A DNA stretch of 64,000 nucleotides, from positions 124,001-188,000 of the forward strand of contig NBIV01000097.1 of assembly GCA_003194525.1 (NCBI GenBank), given 5' to 3'. Source of the DNA: Gracilariopsis chorda. Its lineage: Eukaryota > Rhodophyta > Florideophyceae > Gracilariales > Gracilariaceae. The notes beneath the pieces were generated by a model. It ran no database searches. It worked only from the letters and a program-made list of their open reading frames with translations, and was not told where the DNA came from. The translations under genes and the position numbers were made by a program. Below are positions 9,771-22,438 of the stretch, piece after piece; position 1 is the first letter of the stretch, and every line of letters starts with the position of its first letter.

Positions 9771-12700
9771 ACTACCCACTGGGTTTTATGTATTCTTTTG
9801 GTTTCTTCTCTTTATCTTTTCCCATTTGATTCTACTTGCCCAAGAATACCAATTACACCGACTCACATATCACGCCAACATTTTGGTTCATCTATTCCTT
9901 GTCTCACCTCCATAGTTAAAGCCTGTCCATGCCTTGGTCTTACACCGGAACACCGTGTGGTACCGAGTGCTCCACCGCTGAGCCTAACTCATAAGAAGGC
10001 AAGGCCGCGAACAACTTGGGAGGACTTTCCGTTTAGGGACATTGCTCAACAGATTCTGACGATTCATGGCACTGCCCTCAGATAGAAACTCATCACTATC
10101 GTTTGCTCAGCAGGTCATTGAGGTAGTTTGGGGTGAACAACGTGTACCTTTTCTGCCTCTCAAAACGTCTGTCTCTCATCTTGTTTTGCAATTTCTCGAA
10201 ACGTACTTTTCTAGTATCCTTCGGGCTCCTTGCCGGGATTCAATGTCTTACCTTGGATATAGTGAGCTTTGTATTCGAGCTAAGTCGGATATATATAGAC
10301 CAAGCAAAACAAACATCTGTACATTTTTCTTTGTAACACCTATAAAGACTCGGGAAGTGTTTCGAGGCACAAGAAGGGAAACTAATGGCAAAACAGCGTA
10401 CCAATATAGCTTTAGCAGTGAGCTTTCACGGGATTCTGTTATTGCCTTTGAGTAATTAATGTACTTGGAGCATAATGTTTGACTACATTCTCCGATGGCT
10501 CTTCGTAGATGTATAGGTATATCTACGGCATCAACCATGCCACATTACGCGTACCGTATCATTACTTGCAGAGTTCAGTATCTGTCCAAAAAATGGCCAA
10601 CAGTCCATGTCTGGACATTATCGGCCTTGTGAATAAGGTACTAATCTGGAAATGGCCGAGGGCAGCACGCCTATCAAAATTTGTCTATTTAAATACTGCA
10701 TTTTGGCTAACAAGTATACTCTTTTTTCGGCTGCATTCTTGCAACTTGTGGGACATTCTCGATAGCGTCACTTTCCTCACGTGGTTGTGCAAGTTCAGTC
10801 GGAGCATACTTGTAGTTCAGTCCAGTTCTAACGACGCTACTTGTTTGAACTCTATCATCTTCGATTTAAAATGATAGATTTTGCCAACTTACAGTGAAAC
10901 ATTCTTTCTCAGAAAAAATGCAAATATTTTTAGTATTATCCAGAAGTAAATGAGATGTTGGGGCAACATCCAATCAGTTGAGCTGCAGATCTTCCTTATT
11001 CTGAGACTTAAACCGTTTCTATCGCAAGCTGCATGACTTGTCTATATCTGAAGCAGACGATATTGGAAGCCTGGCAGATGTTAGAAACATCTCACGTCAA
11101 AGACTGAGCAATCCTCTCGCAGATTCTGGATCATGTTAGTAACGAAGGTGATCTGTGAGACAGCGAGCCATGAGTATTTTGTTCCAAAGCTTACAACAGT
11201 ATCATGAAACCTCTTTTAGGAGACTAACTGAAATATTTCGATTTGGACCATCTCTCTTCGGATTTTGTTCATTTCATGGAACCACTGGAAGCAATTGCAT
11301 GCCTTCTCCGGCCATAACTAAGGCCATTCTTCCAACGCTTTTGGTGTAATTTCGGAAGCCCTTCAACAAGTTGTCAAGAATTTGAGAGAGAAGTTTTGGG
11401 TACATCGAACATTCATGAATTACCAGCGAAACAGTTATCTTCATTACTTCTGCTCTCTGTGCTGTGATCCGTACTGGAGAAATGCTAGAGGCTTTCCTCT
11501 TTGAGCAATTGTTGTGCTCTACTGCGAAACCAAGCACAATATGCGAAGCTCTTCCCCCTTCATATAGTGCAGTATCAGTCTCTCTCTCTTTGCTGTCATA
11601 CCCACAAACACCCTTTCGTAAGCAACATGATTTCCTCCCAAAGGTGGAAAGTATGTCTTTCCAGTTCCGGCCCATCTATTTTAGAAGAAAACGCTTCTTC
11701 TATGTCTATTCTCTCTGTCTCTCCGAAACTCTTCCAAAATTCTAGTTCTCTCATTATTTTGTCAAAGGCGGGCTCCTGGTCATCTTTGAGGTCATCATAT
11801 CGCTCTTTTACGCTTTACTGCAATTTCTGAGAACATCTGCTACGTATTCCAGCTCTGCCTTTTGCTAGGTTGATTTCAGGCTTTATGGCATGACCTTCTG
11901 CTACAATATAAAGAAAGTAGGGACCATTTCTTATAAACAAAAAACTTGCTTTTCCGAAAACACAATGTTTCTTCGTATTATTGTTTGTCTTCTCTGTGCC
12001 GTAATTTCAGCATATCCGTTCGCTGTTTGATCTCGTTTCTACACTCCAGTTTTAAGATCAATCGCTCGCTGAAGAAAACTGAAGACCCAGTAACGCAGCT
12101 CATCAGAAGTGGAATGCTATTCTTCTACCCGTCGGAAACAATTTAGTACTCATCATCATGAATATAAGGCCCAAGATGTATTACTGATTCTCTATATTTT
12201 GATTTTGAGTTGCTGCCGAAATGTTTTTGATCATCATACAAGCTGAGTTCAGAGTTCAAGAGCAATACCGTAAGAGCAAAAAGCTCGGGAGATGGGGGAG
12301 AAGCAAATCTAACTCGACCCAAAGTTCGATCATCGTAAGATCGCAGTATGAAGTACACTCGTGGAATTTTTACGTCCTGAGTAGATTCAGAATCTGAGGG
12401 TACGGATTGCCGTGGCTTATTGTATTTATATGCAAATTGCCTTACTGTCTCATGTATTCCAAATCAATTTACATGATGGGCGTTTGGAATATGTTGCTCG
12501 TAGCGGTCATTTCAGACGTCTTGGCAGTCTTACGTTCCGAGTCAAAACATGCCCAGTTCGATTGATGCGAACATGCCTAGACTCAAAGAGGTTCTATGCA
12601 GCTTCAACGACGCTATCAACTCTTACGATTGTACATGCTATGATTTAATTTTGAATTCTGACCATCAGTGAATCTGATAGACTTTCCCGTGTGGTTGATA

Positions 12701-15400
12701 AAAACAAATTCTGCTACTTTCCATTTCTGAAACCGTGTTTTATGAGATATTCTGCAGCGTTATAACCTTTTGTTTATTCGCCACTGATTTGGGCTTTGTA
12801 CTTCATTGTGCGATGCGGATTGTATGGACCGAATTCTAAATCATTAGTTCTTTTTCTTCTATTGTTCCGACGATTTCTATACTCATTGATCATTGTTTCT
12901 GGAACGATTCTCTGTCTTTCATACACAAATAGATACCTTTTTTCAGAATTCAATCTCCGGTAATGTGGAGAATGCATGTGTATGTTTGTTTTGCTCAGAA
13001 TGTTATGATGCTTTTGATGTCTAGAAGACTTAAACGGATGATGTTTGTCCTTGAACGAAGGTTCAATGACCTGAGGATTGTCAAGTGTCCACCCCTCAAA
13101 CCAAGAAAAGGATGTCATGCTGTGGAGTATTTCTCTTCTGGAACCCTAGTTTTGTTGCGATCCCAATGCACTTCAATCCAAAACGCGGTTCTGAATTGTT
13201 ATCTAGATCTTTACGGATTGAGTTACTTGCAGTTTGTACCATCTTGCAATGAGAGCTTGACTGTAATAAGGACTGCTTCGTGCTCTTACGTAGCATAATC
13301 CTGGTCATATTTGCTCTCCGCACCAAGTCATGTCACGATTTCCCACATTGCCTTCATCGTAGCCGTACGAAAAGGTGTAGAGGAGCCCACTAGTGCGGCC
13401 ATTGCATACAAATCCTTTTATTGTGTGCAATACGCTGGGAAATTTTTGTGATTACCTGGAAGAACTAGGTTTCCGAGAGAACGTTCCCTTGTTGGGGTAC
13501 ACGGGTCAACGCCCAAATCGCGCGCTTCGATTCTTTGCATGTCTTCTGTTTCCAAGGAACGAATTTTTAAGTCTTCAATGCTTCTTTTTGGTACAAAGCA
13601 ACCATTGGTGAAGAAAAGTGCCGGAGATCAGCAGCACATTATCAGTACATTGTCTTCGCTTAAAAAGTGTTGCCCATAATCGGCTTTTCTCATCTCGGCT
13701 CTTTGCATTTATGGATGTAATATAAGTTGCTCTTCCATATGGGACATGAATCTCATTGGAAGGGTTGAGCAATGGGAAAGCTTTTCATGAGCGTCAATTA
13801 AAGCAGGCTTCAATGGCTTCTACGTGAATAATAAACATGGTAAGCCCTCGGCTGACATGGGATGAGCGTCCCTCCCCCTGGTCCACGGGTCAGTTGTTAC
13901 CTCCAACCTGCCCAGTCCAACCGGTTCTGCAACGAAATATTTTAATTCCAGAGGTATCCCAGGGTTATTTTCTGGTGTAGGTGCGGGGTGGAAATTTACC
14001 ACGATTCGAATATCATGGATACCTTCATCGTTTTGGACAAAGATTCATTTCCGGCCAGGGTCTACAAATATGTGAAGGGTGGTCGCCTCCATATTCGAGC
14101 CGCCTTGAACACTTTCGCCTGGTGTCAGGAAAGTCGTAGAGGCATGTCAGGAAATATCTGTGTTTGGTGTCAAGAAAATTCTTTAAGCCCAGAACCAAGT
14201 ACAGACTGTTCGGGTTTAAAACTATTGTTTTTTTAAAGGAATAGGAAATATCAATTGGATTAAGGCTCCAAAGACCTTCGATCCACGACCATATGTATCG
14301 CGCTTCCTCGTCTTGAACAGAAAGAGGAACGTCGCCTTGAAGTCAAAAGAATGACGAGGGGTCACCCCAAACACACCTCATATCCATGAATGTAACAACA
14401 GTTCTAAAAATCACATTTCCATTTGTTGATAAAATCATGAAAAATCGTAAGCAATAAATTTATTCATGTTGCAAGATAAGATGACCTCGCTCGAAAGACA
14501 ATCCAAGCGATCTTGAGCTTTTATTTCCAAAGCATGTTACTTCTACTTCCACAACATAATGGCGTCGTGATACCTGCAACTACGCATCTGAAGCACTTCC
14601 TCCAAATCTTTGGAATGACATAGAGATGCTCGAAGCACGTTCGCACCACACATCTTACAGCAAGATGGAACTGTGCACGTAATTGGCTGATAATCTTAAT
14701 ATTGAGAACTTGGAATTCTCTGGTTGTAACAAATAGTTTCTGCCCTTGACACTCACACAACGTTCGCTTTATAGTGGATAAGATGAAAAAAGTTCTTTTC
14801 AATCTCCATAAGAATCCTATCTCCTTCACCTTCTAGGCCAGAGGAAAGAAGAAATTTCATGTACAGCTTCTTAGAGCTATGAAGTTCTGAAACTGTTTGA
14901 GAAATTTCAGTGGTTATTGCTAAGTTAATATGAGCAAACTCTGTAATAGACATTTGCGTCCGGTCAAAAGCCCTTCGAAGGATATTGGTGACCATGCCCT
15001 AGTGAAAAGTCCACCGCCGGAAGCTACCCAACTCACGTCTTCCCGGCAGGCCATTCTCCGAGATTTATACGTGTATATTGGAAACGAAACTCTCACCGAG
15101 GACAAGCTCCAATGTGCACCGAGACGTTTGCTCAATGAAGCATTAAGAATGAGAAGAAATATTACTGGGAACGAAGTGCGTTCCAGCCAGTCTCTATTCG
15201 CTCTCTTCCTCGATCGGCAAACATCATCCCGTCACATCATTTCTTCGGCATCAAGCATGACGGTGAGAGCAACGCTCTGAAACTGAAGTGCAGGCTTGTA
15301 CCGCCGGGGAGCTAAGGCAATAAGAAGCATGAACTTTGTTCCGATTATTTGACCGCTCACATTTCAACAACTTGCTTGCTGCTTGCAATATATATGCTCT
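9771..15400. other. 5.6 kb without a recognisable gene
   Basis: AT-rich sequence with many short overlapping open frames on both strands, the longest around 130 codons (10066-10455 +, 11274-11675 -). None has a recognisable domain, conserved motif or supporting context. Fragments near 13990-14230 and 14930-15280 on the plus strand look more protein-like than the rest and may be eroded 5' parts of copia remnant B. Confidence 0.5.
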
Positions 15401-15409
15401 TTAACTTTT

Positions 15410-16690
15410 ATCTTGCATTGCTTGACGTTACGGCAGCGTATTTACAAGCTGCTGAACGCCAGTGGGACGTCTACATCCGTCCTCCAAAAGGATGGACGCA
15501 GTACCTAGACAAGGTATGAAAACTGTTAGCCCTGGCGTACTGACCGGTAGACTCAGGCCCCCTCTGGAAGCTCGGCGTCGAGGAATGACTTCTCAATGAA
15601 GGTTTTGTATCCGTTCCTAGTGTCCCCCAGCTATTCCTATTATGGAAGAACCCTGAACTTTAGTTAAGGCTTGCCAAAGTAGCGGGTGCCATGGTACTCG
15701 CTAGTAAGCCTTCAGCCCTCACGAACTATCAAGAAGCTATAAGCTCTAAGTTCGACGTCGGAAGATTTAGCTGTTGGTCGGACATAGTCTTAGACCGAAT
15801 TTTTATCCGCCAACAGTCCGATTTCCGTTTAAACGTCTCACTGGGAAAGCTTGCGGACTCTATCAAGGCGATAGAACTTTCACATGACCGAAAGGAGCAT
15901 AACAACGCGCTCTGCACCAAGGAGGAACGACATGTTTTCCAAATCTTGACTGGCAAATTATATTTTCTTGGTCATGGCATACTCTCTCAAGCCTCTTTCG
16001 TTGCAACCGAGATGCAACAGAAGTTGTCACGTCTTCGAGTCTTCCGCATTTGCCAGTTGAACTCGGTGTTGGTGCATATGAAGTCTCTAGGCCCCAAGTA
16101 CACTTTTTACACTCCCAGTGAACCATTAACTCCTAACCAAACACCAATCACCATCTTTGCACTGAACGATGCGGCAAGTTGCGCTGGTTTTCAGGGACAA
16201 ACAGGAATTCTCTGCTGCATAATATTTCGTTCAGATGGTGATCTAGGCTAGCATCACGGGGTTTGGCACAGTTTAAAACAGCCCACCGTCTCGTTCTCCT
16301 CTGCAGGAGCCAAGAGTTTTGCTGACGTTCACACTGAAAACAGAGCGGTACAACTTGCTGAGGTGCTTCTGTCTATCACAGGTTCCATCTGTTGCTGAAG
16401 GAGAACCAATCTGCAGTTGTTAGTGGAATTGCATGGACTGCTGTTTACCAAATTCACCATCTACGAACAGGAAGACTATCGTCTGTGACCAATCGTTGCC
16501 CGCCTGCAAAAATGTTTTCAAGGAAATGGAATCAACTCACTTCATTGTATACTAGGCTCTTTGAACCTCGCAGACGCGCTGAAAAACATTAATCTCAACG
16601 GTTTGAAGATGCTTAGCAAGTCAATGAACAATGGAGTGACTCCAGATAGTTTGGTCAAGTGCATGGACGCTACTAAAGGATAGTTTTATG
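15410..16690 (+). pseudogene. Decayed Ty1/copia remnant B (RT and RNase H)
   Basis: The plus strand reads LDVTAAYLQA, then DVYIRPPKGWT (about 15422-15500), the end of the RT palm's first half, followed through several stops by a linker, SKFDVGRF (about 15748-15771), KEERHVFQILTGKLYFLG and AxEMQQKLS (RT thumb/connection), then the RNase H start DAASCAGFQGQTGI near 16160-16210. After a stop at 16249, RNase H continues with SFSSAGAKSFADVH and a C-terminal NLADAL…NINLNG near 16565-16610. One open stretch of 186 codons survives (15691-16251). The missing YxDD box and many stops show it is inactive. It is clearly copia, but of a family different from remnant A and from the young element. Confidence 0.8.
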
Positions 16691-17614
16691 TACTTTGTCA
16701 TTGCAAATTTCTTTCCCACTTCTTGCCCTGATCTGACGTCTCCAACTTCCGAACGCGACACCTGGATGAGGACTTGTTTCGCTTTTTCGAGTGCAACAAG
16801 TTATCAAACCTCCTTACCTCCAACACACGTTCGAAGTCAGATGCAAAACCCACGCAGCACGTCAGTGCCTCTACGCACAATCGTATGGGATACTGCTCGA
16901 CGGAATCTGCATACATAATTCTCACTTCATCCAAGCACACAACATGATAAATGCTCCATGTGTGCAGTCTTACCAAAACATTTCCACTGTTCTGTGCCAC
17001 GAGCCCTTCAAAGTTTCACTCTTGCACTTCTGAGCCATAGCGAAAAAGATTTCAAATCAGGTTCTTTGCATATGCGCTAACCCATTTTGTCGCGCCTGTA
17101 AATGACACCATCGGAAGCAAAGGTTCTTTCAACAACACATCGGAGGCATAATTTTCGTCCACTAGAAGCAAAATGGTGTTTGTCAGTGAAGCCTCTAAGC
17201 ACAGCATTCCAGTCTCGCAAATGAACATACGATCTTCCTTAAATTCAAAAGGATTACTAGGGACGTTAGCTCTCGCGCACCTAGACTCCATACGCGTACA
17301 GGCACCAAGGATTCTGTACACAAAACGCATCAAGAGATTTGATCGCACCAGGCACCGCCCAAGGCACAATTATCTTCAAGTCTGTAATTTCATCCGTTTC
17401 CAAAGAGAAATCAGGCCCCGTGCTCCAGATGTCTGCGTCACCAAGCGCATTGCACAACCCTGGACCGTCCAGGGTGCGAGTCTATTTCCTGCCAGCCTTA
17501 TGCTGGCTCGTCATGATTACGAGCGTAATATCCGGGCCGACAGACCTGTTGTACCCCTCAAAAGGACTGCAGCACACTGTCATGTAGCACAATCATAATC
17601 GCGTCAACAGCCCA
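16691..17614. other. No recognisable gene
   Basis: Between remnant B and the minus-strand frame at 17615. Open frames on both strands (for example 17173-17598 +) have no recognisable content. It is probably the 3' untranslated part of remnant B. Confidence 0.4.
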
Positions 17615-18100
17615 TCAGTTTTTATTGGCGAAGTCAGAGCAGAGGCCCCATATCAATATGCCGAGATGTTCAAAGGTCTTGTTTGGCCTAGTAAGGCACC
17701 ACTTAGAGATAGCCCTTCGAGCCATCCTAACAACCTCTGGCACGTGAAGCACGCGATGGTTGCCATTGATATATTTCAACAGGAACTGTACCTTTCCTTC
17801 AACCTTTACCCTGGTTATAGATATCACCTCTGACATACTCCATTCTTCACATAAGCCTCCATCGTGCATTCATGCAGATCTAATCACGAACACTGATTCC
17901 CGGTGTGCATTTGCAACCGACCTCTCCGCATGCACGCGAATCACATCACCCATATCCTGCTGACGAACTCCCAGTTTAGCCTTCTCGTCTTCATGTTGTG
18001 GCATCGGAAAATACCGCTTCCTGAACTCATAAATCTGCGCTTCATTGTGCTGAATCCGTAGATGAAAACTTATACTCGCAACCAAGGCCTTTACCTGCAA
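17615..18100 (-). pseudogene. Minus-strand frame with a chromo-shadow-like segment, one internal stop
   Basis: Two adjoining minus frames (18100-17870 and 17869-17615) are in the same phase, separated only by a TGA. The second half reads SEVISITRVKVEGKVQFLLK followed by a conserved-looking VPEVVRM and AISKW. That layout (hydrophobic-Gly-FLxK-VPE-IxxW) resembles a chromo or chromo-shadow fold, but the resemblance is by eye and weak. It overlaps the 3' end of the copia B region on the opposite strand. It could equally be chance. Confidence 0.25.
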
Positions 18101-18103
18101 TTT

Positions 18104-18116
18104 TTGAAAAGAGGAG
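18104..18116 (+). other. Polypurine tract before the family A LTR
   Basis: The run GAAAAGAGGAGG lies immediately before a TGGTAAATAG sequence taken as the LTR start. Position and composition fit a plus-strand polypurine tract of a copia element, most simply remnant B. Confidence 0.5.
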
Positions 18117-18809
18117 GTGGTAAATAGTCGGCAGTCAGGTGCCGGTCGTGCGGAAGGCCGAAAGAGACCTGGCGGTGAGGGTTACTGCTTGTTCAGCCAG
18201 CATGGCAAAACCCACTACTGAGTTGAAAGGCTATCTGTTCTCACAATAAAAAGTAACCAAAACGGTAAAACAATGAACACTGGGCGAACCCACGGGGTAA
18301 GACAGATTAGCGGTCCTTAGTGATACTGTGCGGGTGAGTAAAACGAGACCGAACGCGGTGAGACCGCAGCAGGCGTTGGTCACTTCGTGCAGGCAATAAA
18401 CTCAGAGCCCAGTCACAGCTTGTTTTCACTTCAGGTTGAAACGGCAAGGCCGTATTATTTTAAGTACTATTGGGTCACAATAAACTAAGAATACTACTAC
18501 TGTAGTGTGCCACACTTGTGGTCCACACTCTTGTGTGACTTGGCGGCACTGTCAGCCACGGCGCAACACGACAAGTGTGAATCATACCAACCATGAATAA
18601 TATCCGTACGCTTGCCACGCGTCCATCTGTTCCACATACCACAGAAATAATTCACGAAGGTTCCAAAAATAACAATTAAAATTCATATCGAATTTCACCC
18701 AATATTTCCGAGGGTCCACTCATACCTGAGTTAAACCAATGCCACGTCGGTATTGAATCATTTATGATCTATTTCGCCAAGAGGGTATGCGCGCACGCAT
18801 TGCTGTACA
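18117..18809 (+). repeat. LTR family A, right-hand copy (probable 3' LTR of remnant B)
   Basis: It starts TGGTAAATAG after a purine tract and ends GCTGTACA, giving TG…CA ends and about 693 bp. The end is fixed by comparison with 1-92, and the body matches the inverted copy at 9150-9770. Assignment to remnant B rests on orientation and distance only. Confidence 0.6.
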
Positions 18810-18984
18810 AAAAGTGGGGTGTATTTAGTATCGTCTCGCGCACTGTATATGGGGAACTATTAAATATTCTATTTCCCGCTTTCCCCAGCTTGCAGTAATT
18901 GCTCCCTGGCAGCCGAATGGAGCGAACACACTGCGAACTGTACATGAACGAGTGTAGAGGGAACTGAATGGAGGCTGTATAGCC
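18810..18984. other. Short spacer, nothing identified
   Basis: Sequence between the family A LTR end and the family B repeat. No motif was recognised. Confidence 0.3.
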
Positions 18985-19110
18985 ATCTCTTGGAACGTGC
19001 GGTATGAGTCACACGTTCCAACATGATCTACCAAATAAATAAGCGGGCTCAACTCGTGCCCGGGGGGCCAAGAAAAAGAGAGAAGAAGGCCTCTAAGTTT
19101 TGTATGATTG
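18985..19110 (+). repeat. Family B direct repeat with long purine tract (copy 1)
   Basis: It aligns with 39035-39160: both have the run TGAGxCACAC, xCCAAC(A/G)TGATCTACCAAA and TAATAAGC, then a purine tract (AAGAAAAAGAGAGAAGAAGG here). A purine tract followed soon by TGTATGATTGCC suggests the 3' internal end of a copia element plus the first bases of its LTR. Confidence 0.55.
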
Positions 19111-20944
19111 CCAGATGATAGCATCACCTACTGTTATCGATGAAACCGTGGGCGCGTAGGGCGTATCGTCAAAACTACCGATAACAAAAAACAAAAAGCG
19201 CACGCCTTCGTCTATGCCAACACTTTCTCCAGCTCGCTTGGACTCATCCCTAACACCAACGTCATATAAACGTCAAGACCACTCCCTCTCTCGTCTCATC
19301 AATTGCCTTTCATTGCATTTTGTGCCCTCGGCGTGCCCTGCGCTGGCATTTTGCGCGCTCCGTACCACGTTAACCCACCTCTCATAGCTCGCCTAACTTG
19401 GTGGTTTGTGCAGCTTTCTCCTCCCCCTCTCTCCCACTCATTGCTTAATCTTTTGTTGTTGCGCCACCTCTTCTGCCTTGGCTTGGTTGTTACGCCACTT
19501 CTTCTAACCCTGGCTTTGCTCTGGCCCCGCGTACTCTACCCAAGCTTGGTTCTTTTGCCGCCCGTTCTTCTCTGTCTTGGATGCCGCGCATCCTACTCCC
19601 CCCCTTCGCATCTGGCTACGGTTCTTTGGTTGCTCTCCCCTCTCGCGCACCTCAATTGGTTGGCTACCCCTGCCCCTCTCTTGTTTTGCTGCTCCCCCCC
19701 TTGTCGGTCACACCTCTATTTGGCTAGCTGCCCTCCCTGTCCCCGCCTGTTGCTACCCTGCTTGGTTGGTTCCCTCTTCCCCTCTTACCCGTCGCATCCC
19801 CTGATTGGTTGGCTGGCTTCTCACGCCCTTCAAACCTCGCTCGGTTAACTTTACCTGCTCTCCCTTCTGGTTGGCTGTCCCATCAAAACCCACCCCCCTG
19901 CTTTCGCCACGCCCACCCCGTCCCCTCTTTCACTCCGACTTGATCGCGCGAAACCCCCCGTTACCCGTGCTGGTTGGTAGTCTGCAAACCCTCCCTCCTC
20001 TCTCCCTCCTGCACTTGGTTTTCCACGCTTTCCCACTTGCTCCCCGCTCCCTGCCCGCTCTCATCCCACCTTTGCTATCACTGGGATTGCACAGCACCTT
20101 GTCTCACCGATCAGGGTTATGCACTGGACCTGCACCCTACACCAGTATTGGTCATGCATCCTACACCATCTCATAAGGCATTGCGTTGCACACGTCAAAC
20201 TTGGAACACGGACACAGACAAACAATTGAGGAATACAAAGTACTGAATACCGCTTCGCGTTCTCATTACCCTGCAATGGAAGTTGAATATAAGACGAGTT
20301 ATACTGTAAGTCCTGAATAAGACCTCCGCCGCTATTACCCCAAAAGGGAGGTTGGTACTTGGCTGAGCTAAGGTTTGCAAGCCGAAGACCGGCAGGGAAT
20401 CGACTGGGGACTTGAACTAAGCCTGCAGGTGGCACGCTTGGCGTATACCTGGCTCACGCTGGGGTTAGTAGTGCTGCTCGTACGAGGACAGGGTGTCTCG
20501 TCGTTCGGCCTGGACTTTAGTGAAGACAAGAGCATATTAGGATATTAGGAAGCACGATCGCGGTGCAAGTAACCTTAAGGAGTCAGAGGAGGCCAACTAG
20601 GGTACACACATCGCGCTGATATTAATTTCTCCTTAATCTTCTCTACGTTAAGCGCACCCTCGTTCTGGATTGCGCAGAACTTTGATAGGCCGCTGAAATC
20701 ACATCTCACAGAGAGAGTCACACTTGGAGCCAGAGTTCTGGCCTCTCTGGGATCGGATATAGCATCTCTTGCCAGTCGCCCCAACTACTCTTTGAAGTAG
20801 TAGAAGGATCCCTTTCCCAGTAGGGGGGCTGTGAAGACTAAAATCTGGCCTTTTCTCTATCTTGCGTTGAGTTCCCTCCGCGGTGGATGTAGAGAAAGAT
20901 CACGACAATAAAATAATACCGGGACTGAATGGCAATTTTATTAT
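19111..20944. other. Pyrimidine-rich 1-kb block and leader, possible 5' LTR of copia C
   Basis: From about 19200 to 20100 the plus strand is strikingly C/T-rich and contains a TATAAACG box near 19265. Near 20114 GGGTTATG recalls the first bases of the half-tRNA primer site seen in the young copia element. One reading is an LTR of roughly 1 kb (about 19105-20111) followed by a leader to the gag of copia C at 20945. Open frames such as 19303-19848 reflect the skewed composition. No gene is supported. Confidence 0.35.
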
Positions 20945-22438
20945 TACGCATGGCAGATCTACGAGCGAGATCTCATGCACTCTCTTAAAGCTCTATTCGT
21001 ACTAACGGAGCCCTGCCCAACTGAAGGCACCGTGGTCACACGCAAGCGATGGGATGATGCCGACCGAAAGGCAAGGTCAATCATAGTTCAAAATCCTAGA
21101 ACAAAACTTAACATACTAGTGTCAGATTTACTGGAGAGAGAGTATTGCTCAGCCTCAGAGGTGTGGTCTAAGCTAGAAGCAACATACAGAAAGGACAACA
21201 TACCGTCAAAGTTAAACCGTAGACAAACGCTACGGACCTTATCATAATAGGATGGCGAGGAAATGCAGAGGTACCTTCTCCACCTACAAAAAACATTCCT
21301 AAACCTAGCTAGGGTAGGCGACCACTATCGGACAAGAAAGAAACAGCAGCACTACTTCACACCTTATACGACCCATTGATGGCTATCACTTTTCTAACCG
21401 ATGCCATGAATATGTACTTAGACCAACTAGGGGCATTGGTACGATCAGAAATGGACAGTCGGATCCATAGAGCATCTAAACTATCCATTAAGCGAAGTGA
21501 CTCTAATAGAGATATCCATATATACCCAGCTGGTAGAAAGTCATCGGAAACACATAAACAGCGCCAAAAATGTACTAAAAAGGGATTAAATTGCTGGAAT
21601 TGCGGATGCATTGTCCACATCTGCTCCGAATGTTGGCACAAGAAGTTCATCAACCAACACCCATTGGAGGGGAAGAAAACCGGCAACAAGAGTACCAGAA
21701 GGTAAAACCCCAACAAACTTCTCAGAGGTTGGGACTCCAACAATAACTCATGGAACTGTGCCAACCATCAACCCAACTCTAACCGTAACAATAGTTACAG
21801 GTACGGCAACACCCGCCGAGAATTTTCATAGCTACAGCCAACGTCAGTCTTCACTACGAAACCAGCACATCTACTTGGCTTTACTACGGTGCTAGCTATG
21901 TGTTCAATAAAAAAAAGTCCATGTTCTGGGACTATCATTCCACATCATCAGAAACAGTGAACACAACTGACCACCAGTGAAGAATCATTGGCCATGGTAA
22001 AATAAAGCGACTTATAAGCAATGGGCGTATGCTAATGGCCAAATTCACGTCAAGTTTTGACCCCAACCTGGTTTCTTTATCGGCCCTACCCAAGCATGTA
22101 GACGTGCAATTGACGAGCAACGTAAGCATGTCTTGCTTCATATTCAAAGAACTTGGCTCTGGGCGCACACCTCTCGACTGGTACCCCGAGAATTGAGTGT
22201 ACCCATTACCAAGCCCGGTACCTGCCCCAGCAGCACAGTCCGCCTCGTTGTACCCTGGTTCCACAGCTAAGGACTGGTATGAAAAGCTGGGACACCCAGG
22301 CTGAGACAAATTGCTTCGAAGCATCGAACTTTCCCACCGCATAACAAAACTCTCCGCTCAACAATTCAACTATATGTTTTGTGCCATACGCATCGAAGAG
22401 AGCACAAAGCTGGCCCAACTACAGCAATACCACTACAC
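20945..22438 (+). pseudogene. Copia element C, first half: gag, zinc knuckle, protease, pre-integrase
   Basis: Gag begins near 20945 (WQIYERDLMHSLKALFVL, then RKARSIIVQN, SASEVWSKLEATYRKDN), a UBN2-type copia gag. Stops occur at 21245 and after. A CCHC knuckle CWNCGCIVHICSEC lies near 21590-21635. A protease relic (STWLYYGASYVFN, near 21870-21910) again lacks DSGA. A GAG-pre-integrase relic (WYEKLGHPG, 22272-22300) continues to the TACAC at 22434-22438, where the gypsy element interrupts it. The second half resumes at 36240. Confidence 0.8.

Noticed and set aside
19303..20176. Leu/Pro-rich plus-strand frames of 120-180 codons
   Set aside because: They are the translation of a strongly C/T-skewed block. 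Several frames are open at once and none has a domain.
20450..20530. Possible rRNA fragment (CTCGTACGAGGACAGGG)
   Set aside because: Only a short resemblance to the sarcin-ricin region; the flanking conserved rRNA sequence is absent.
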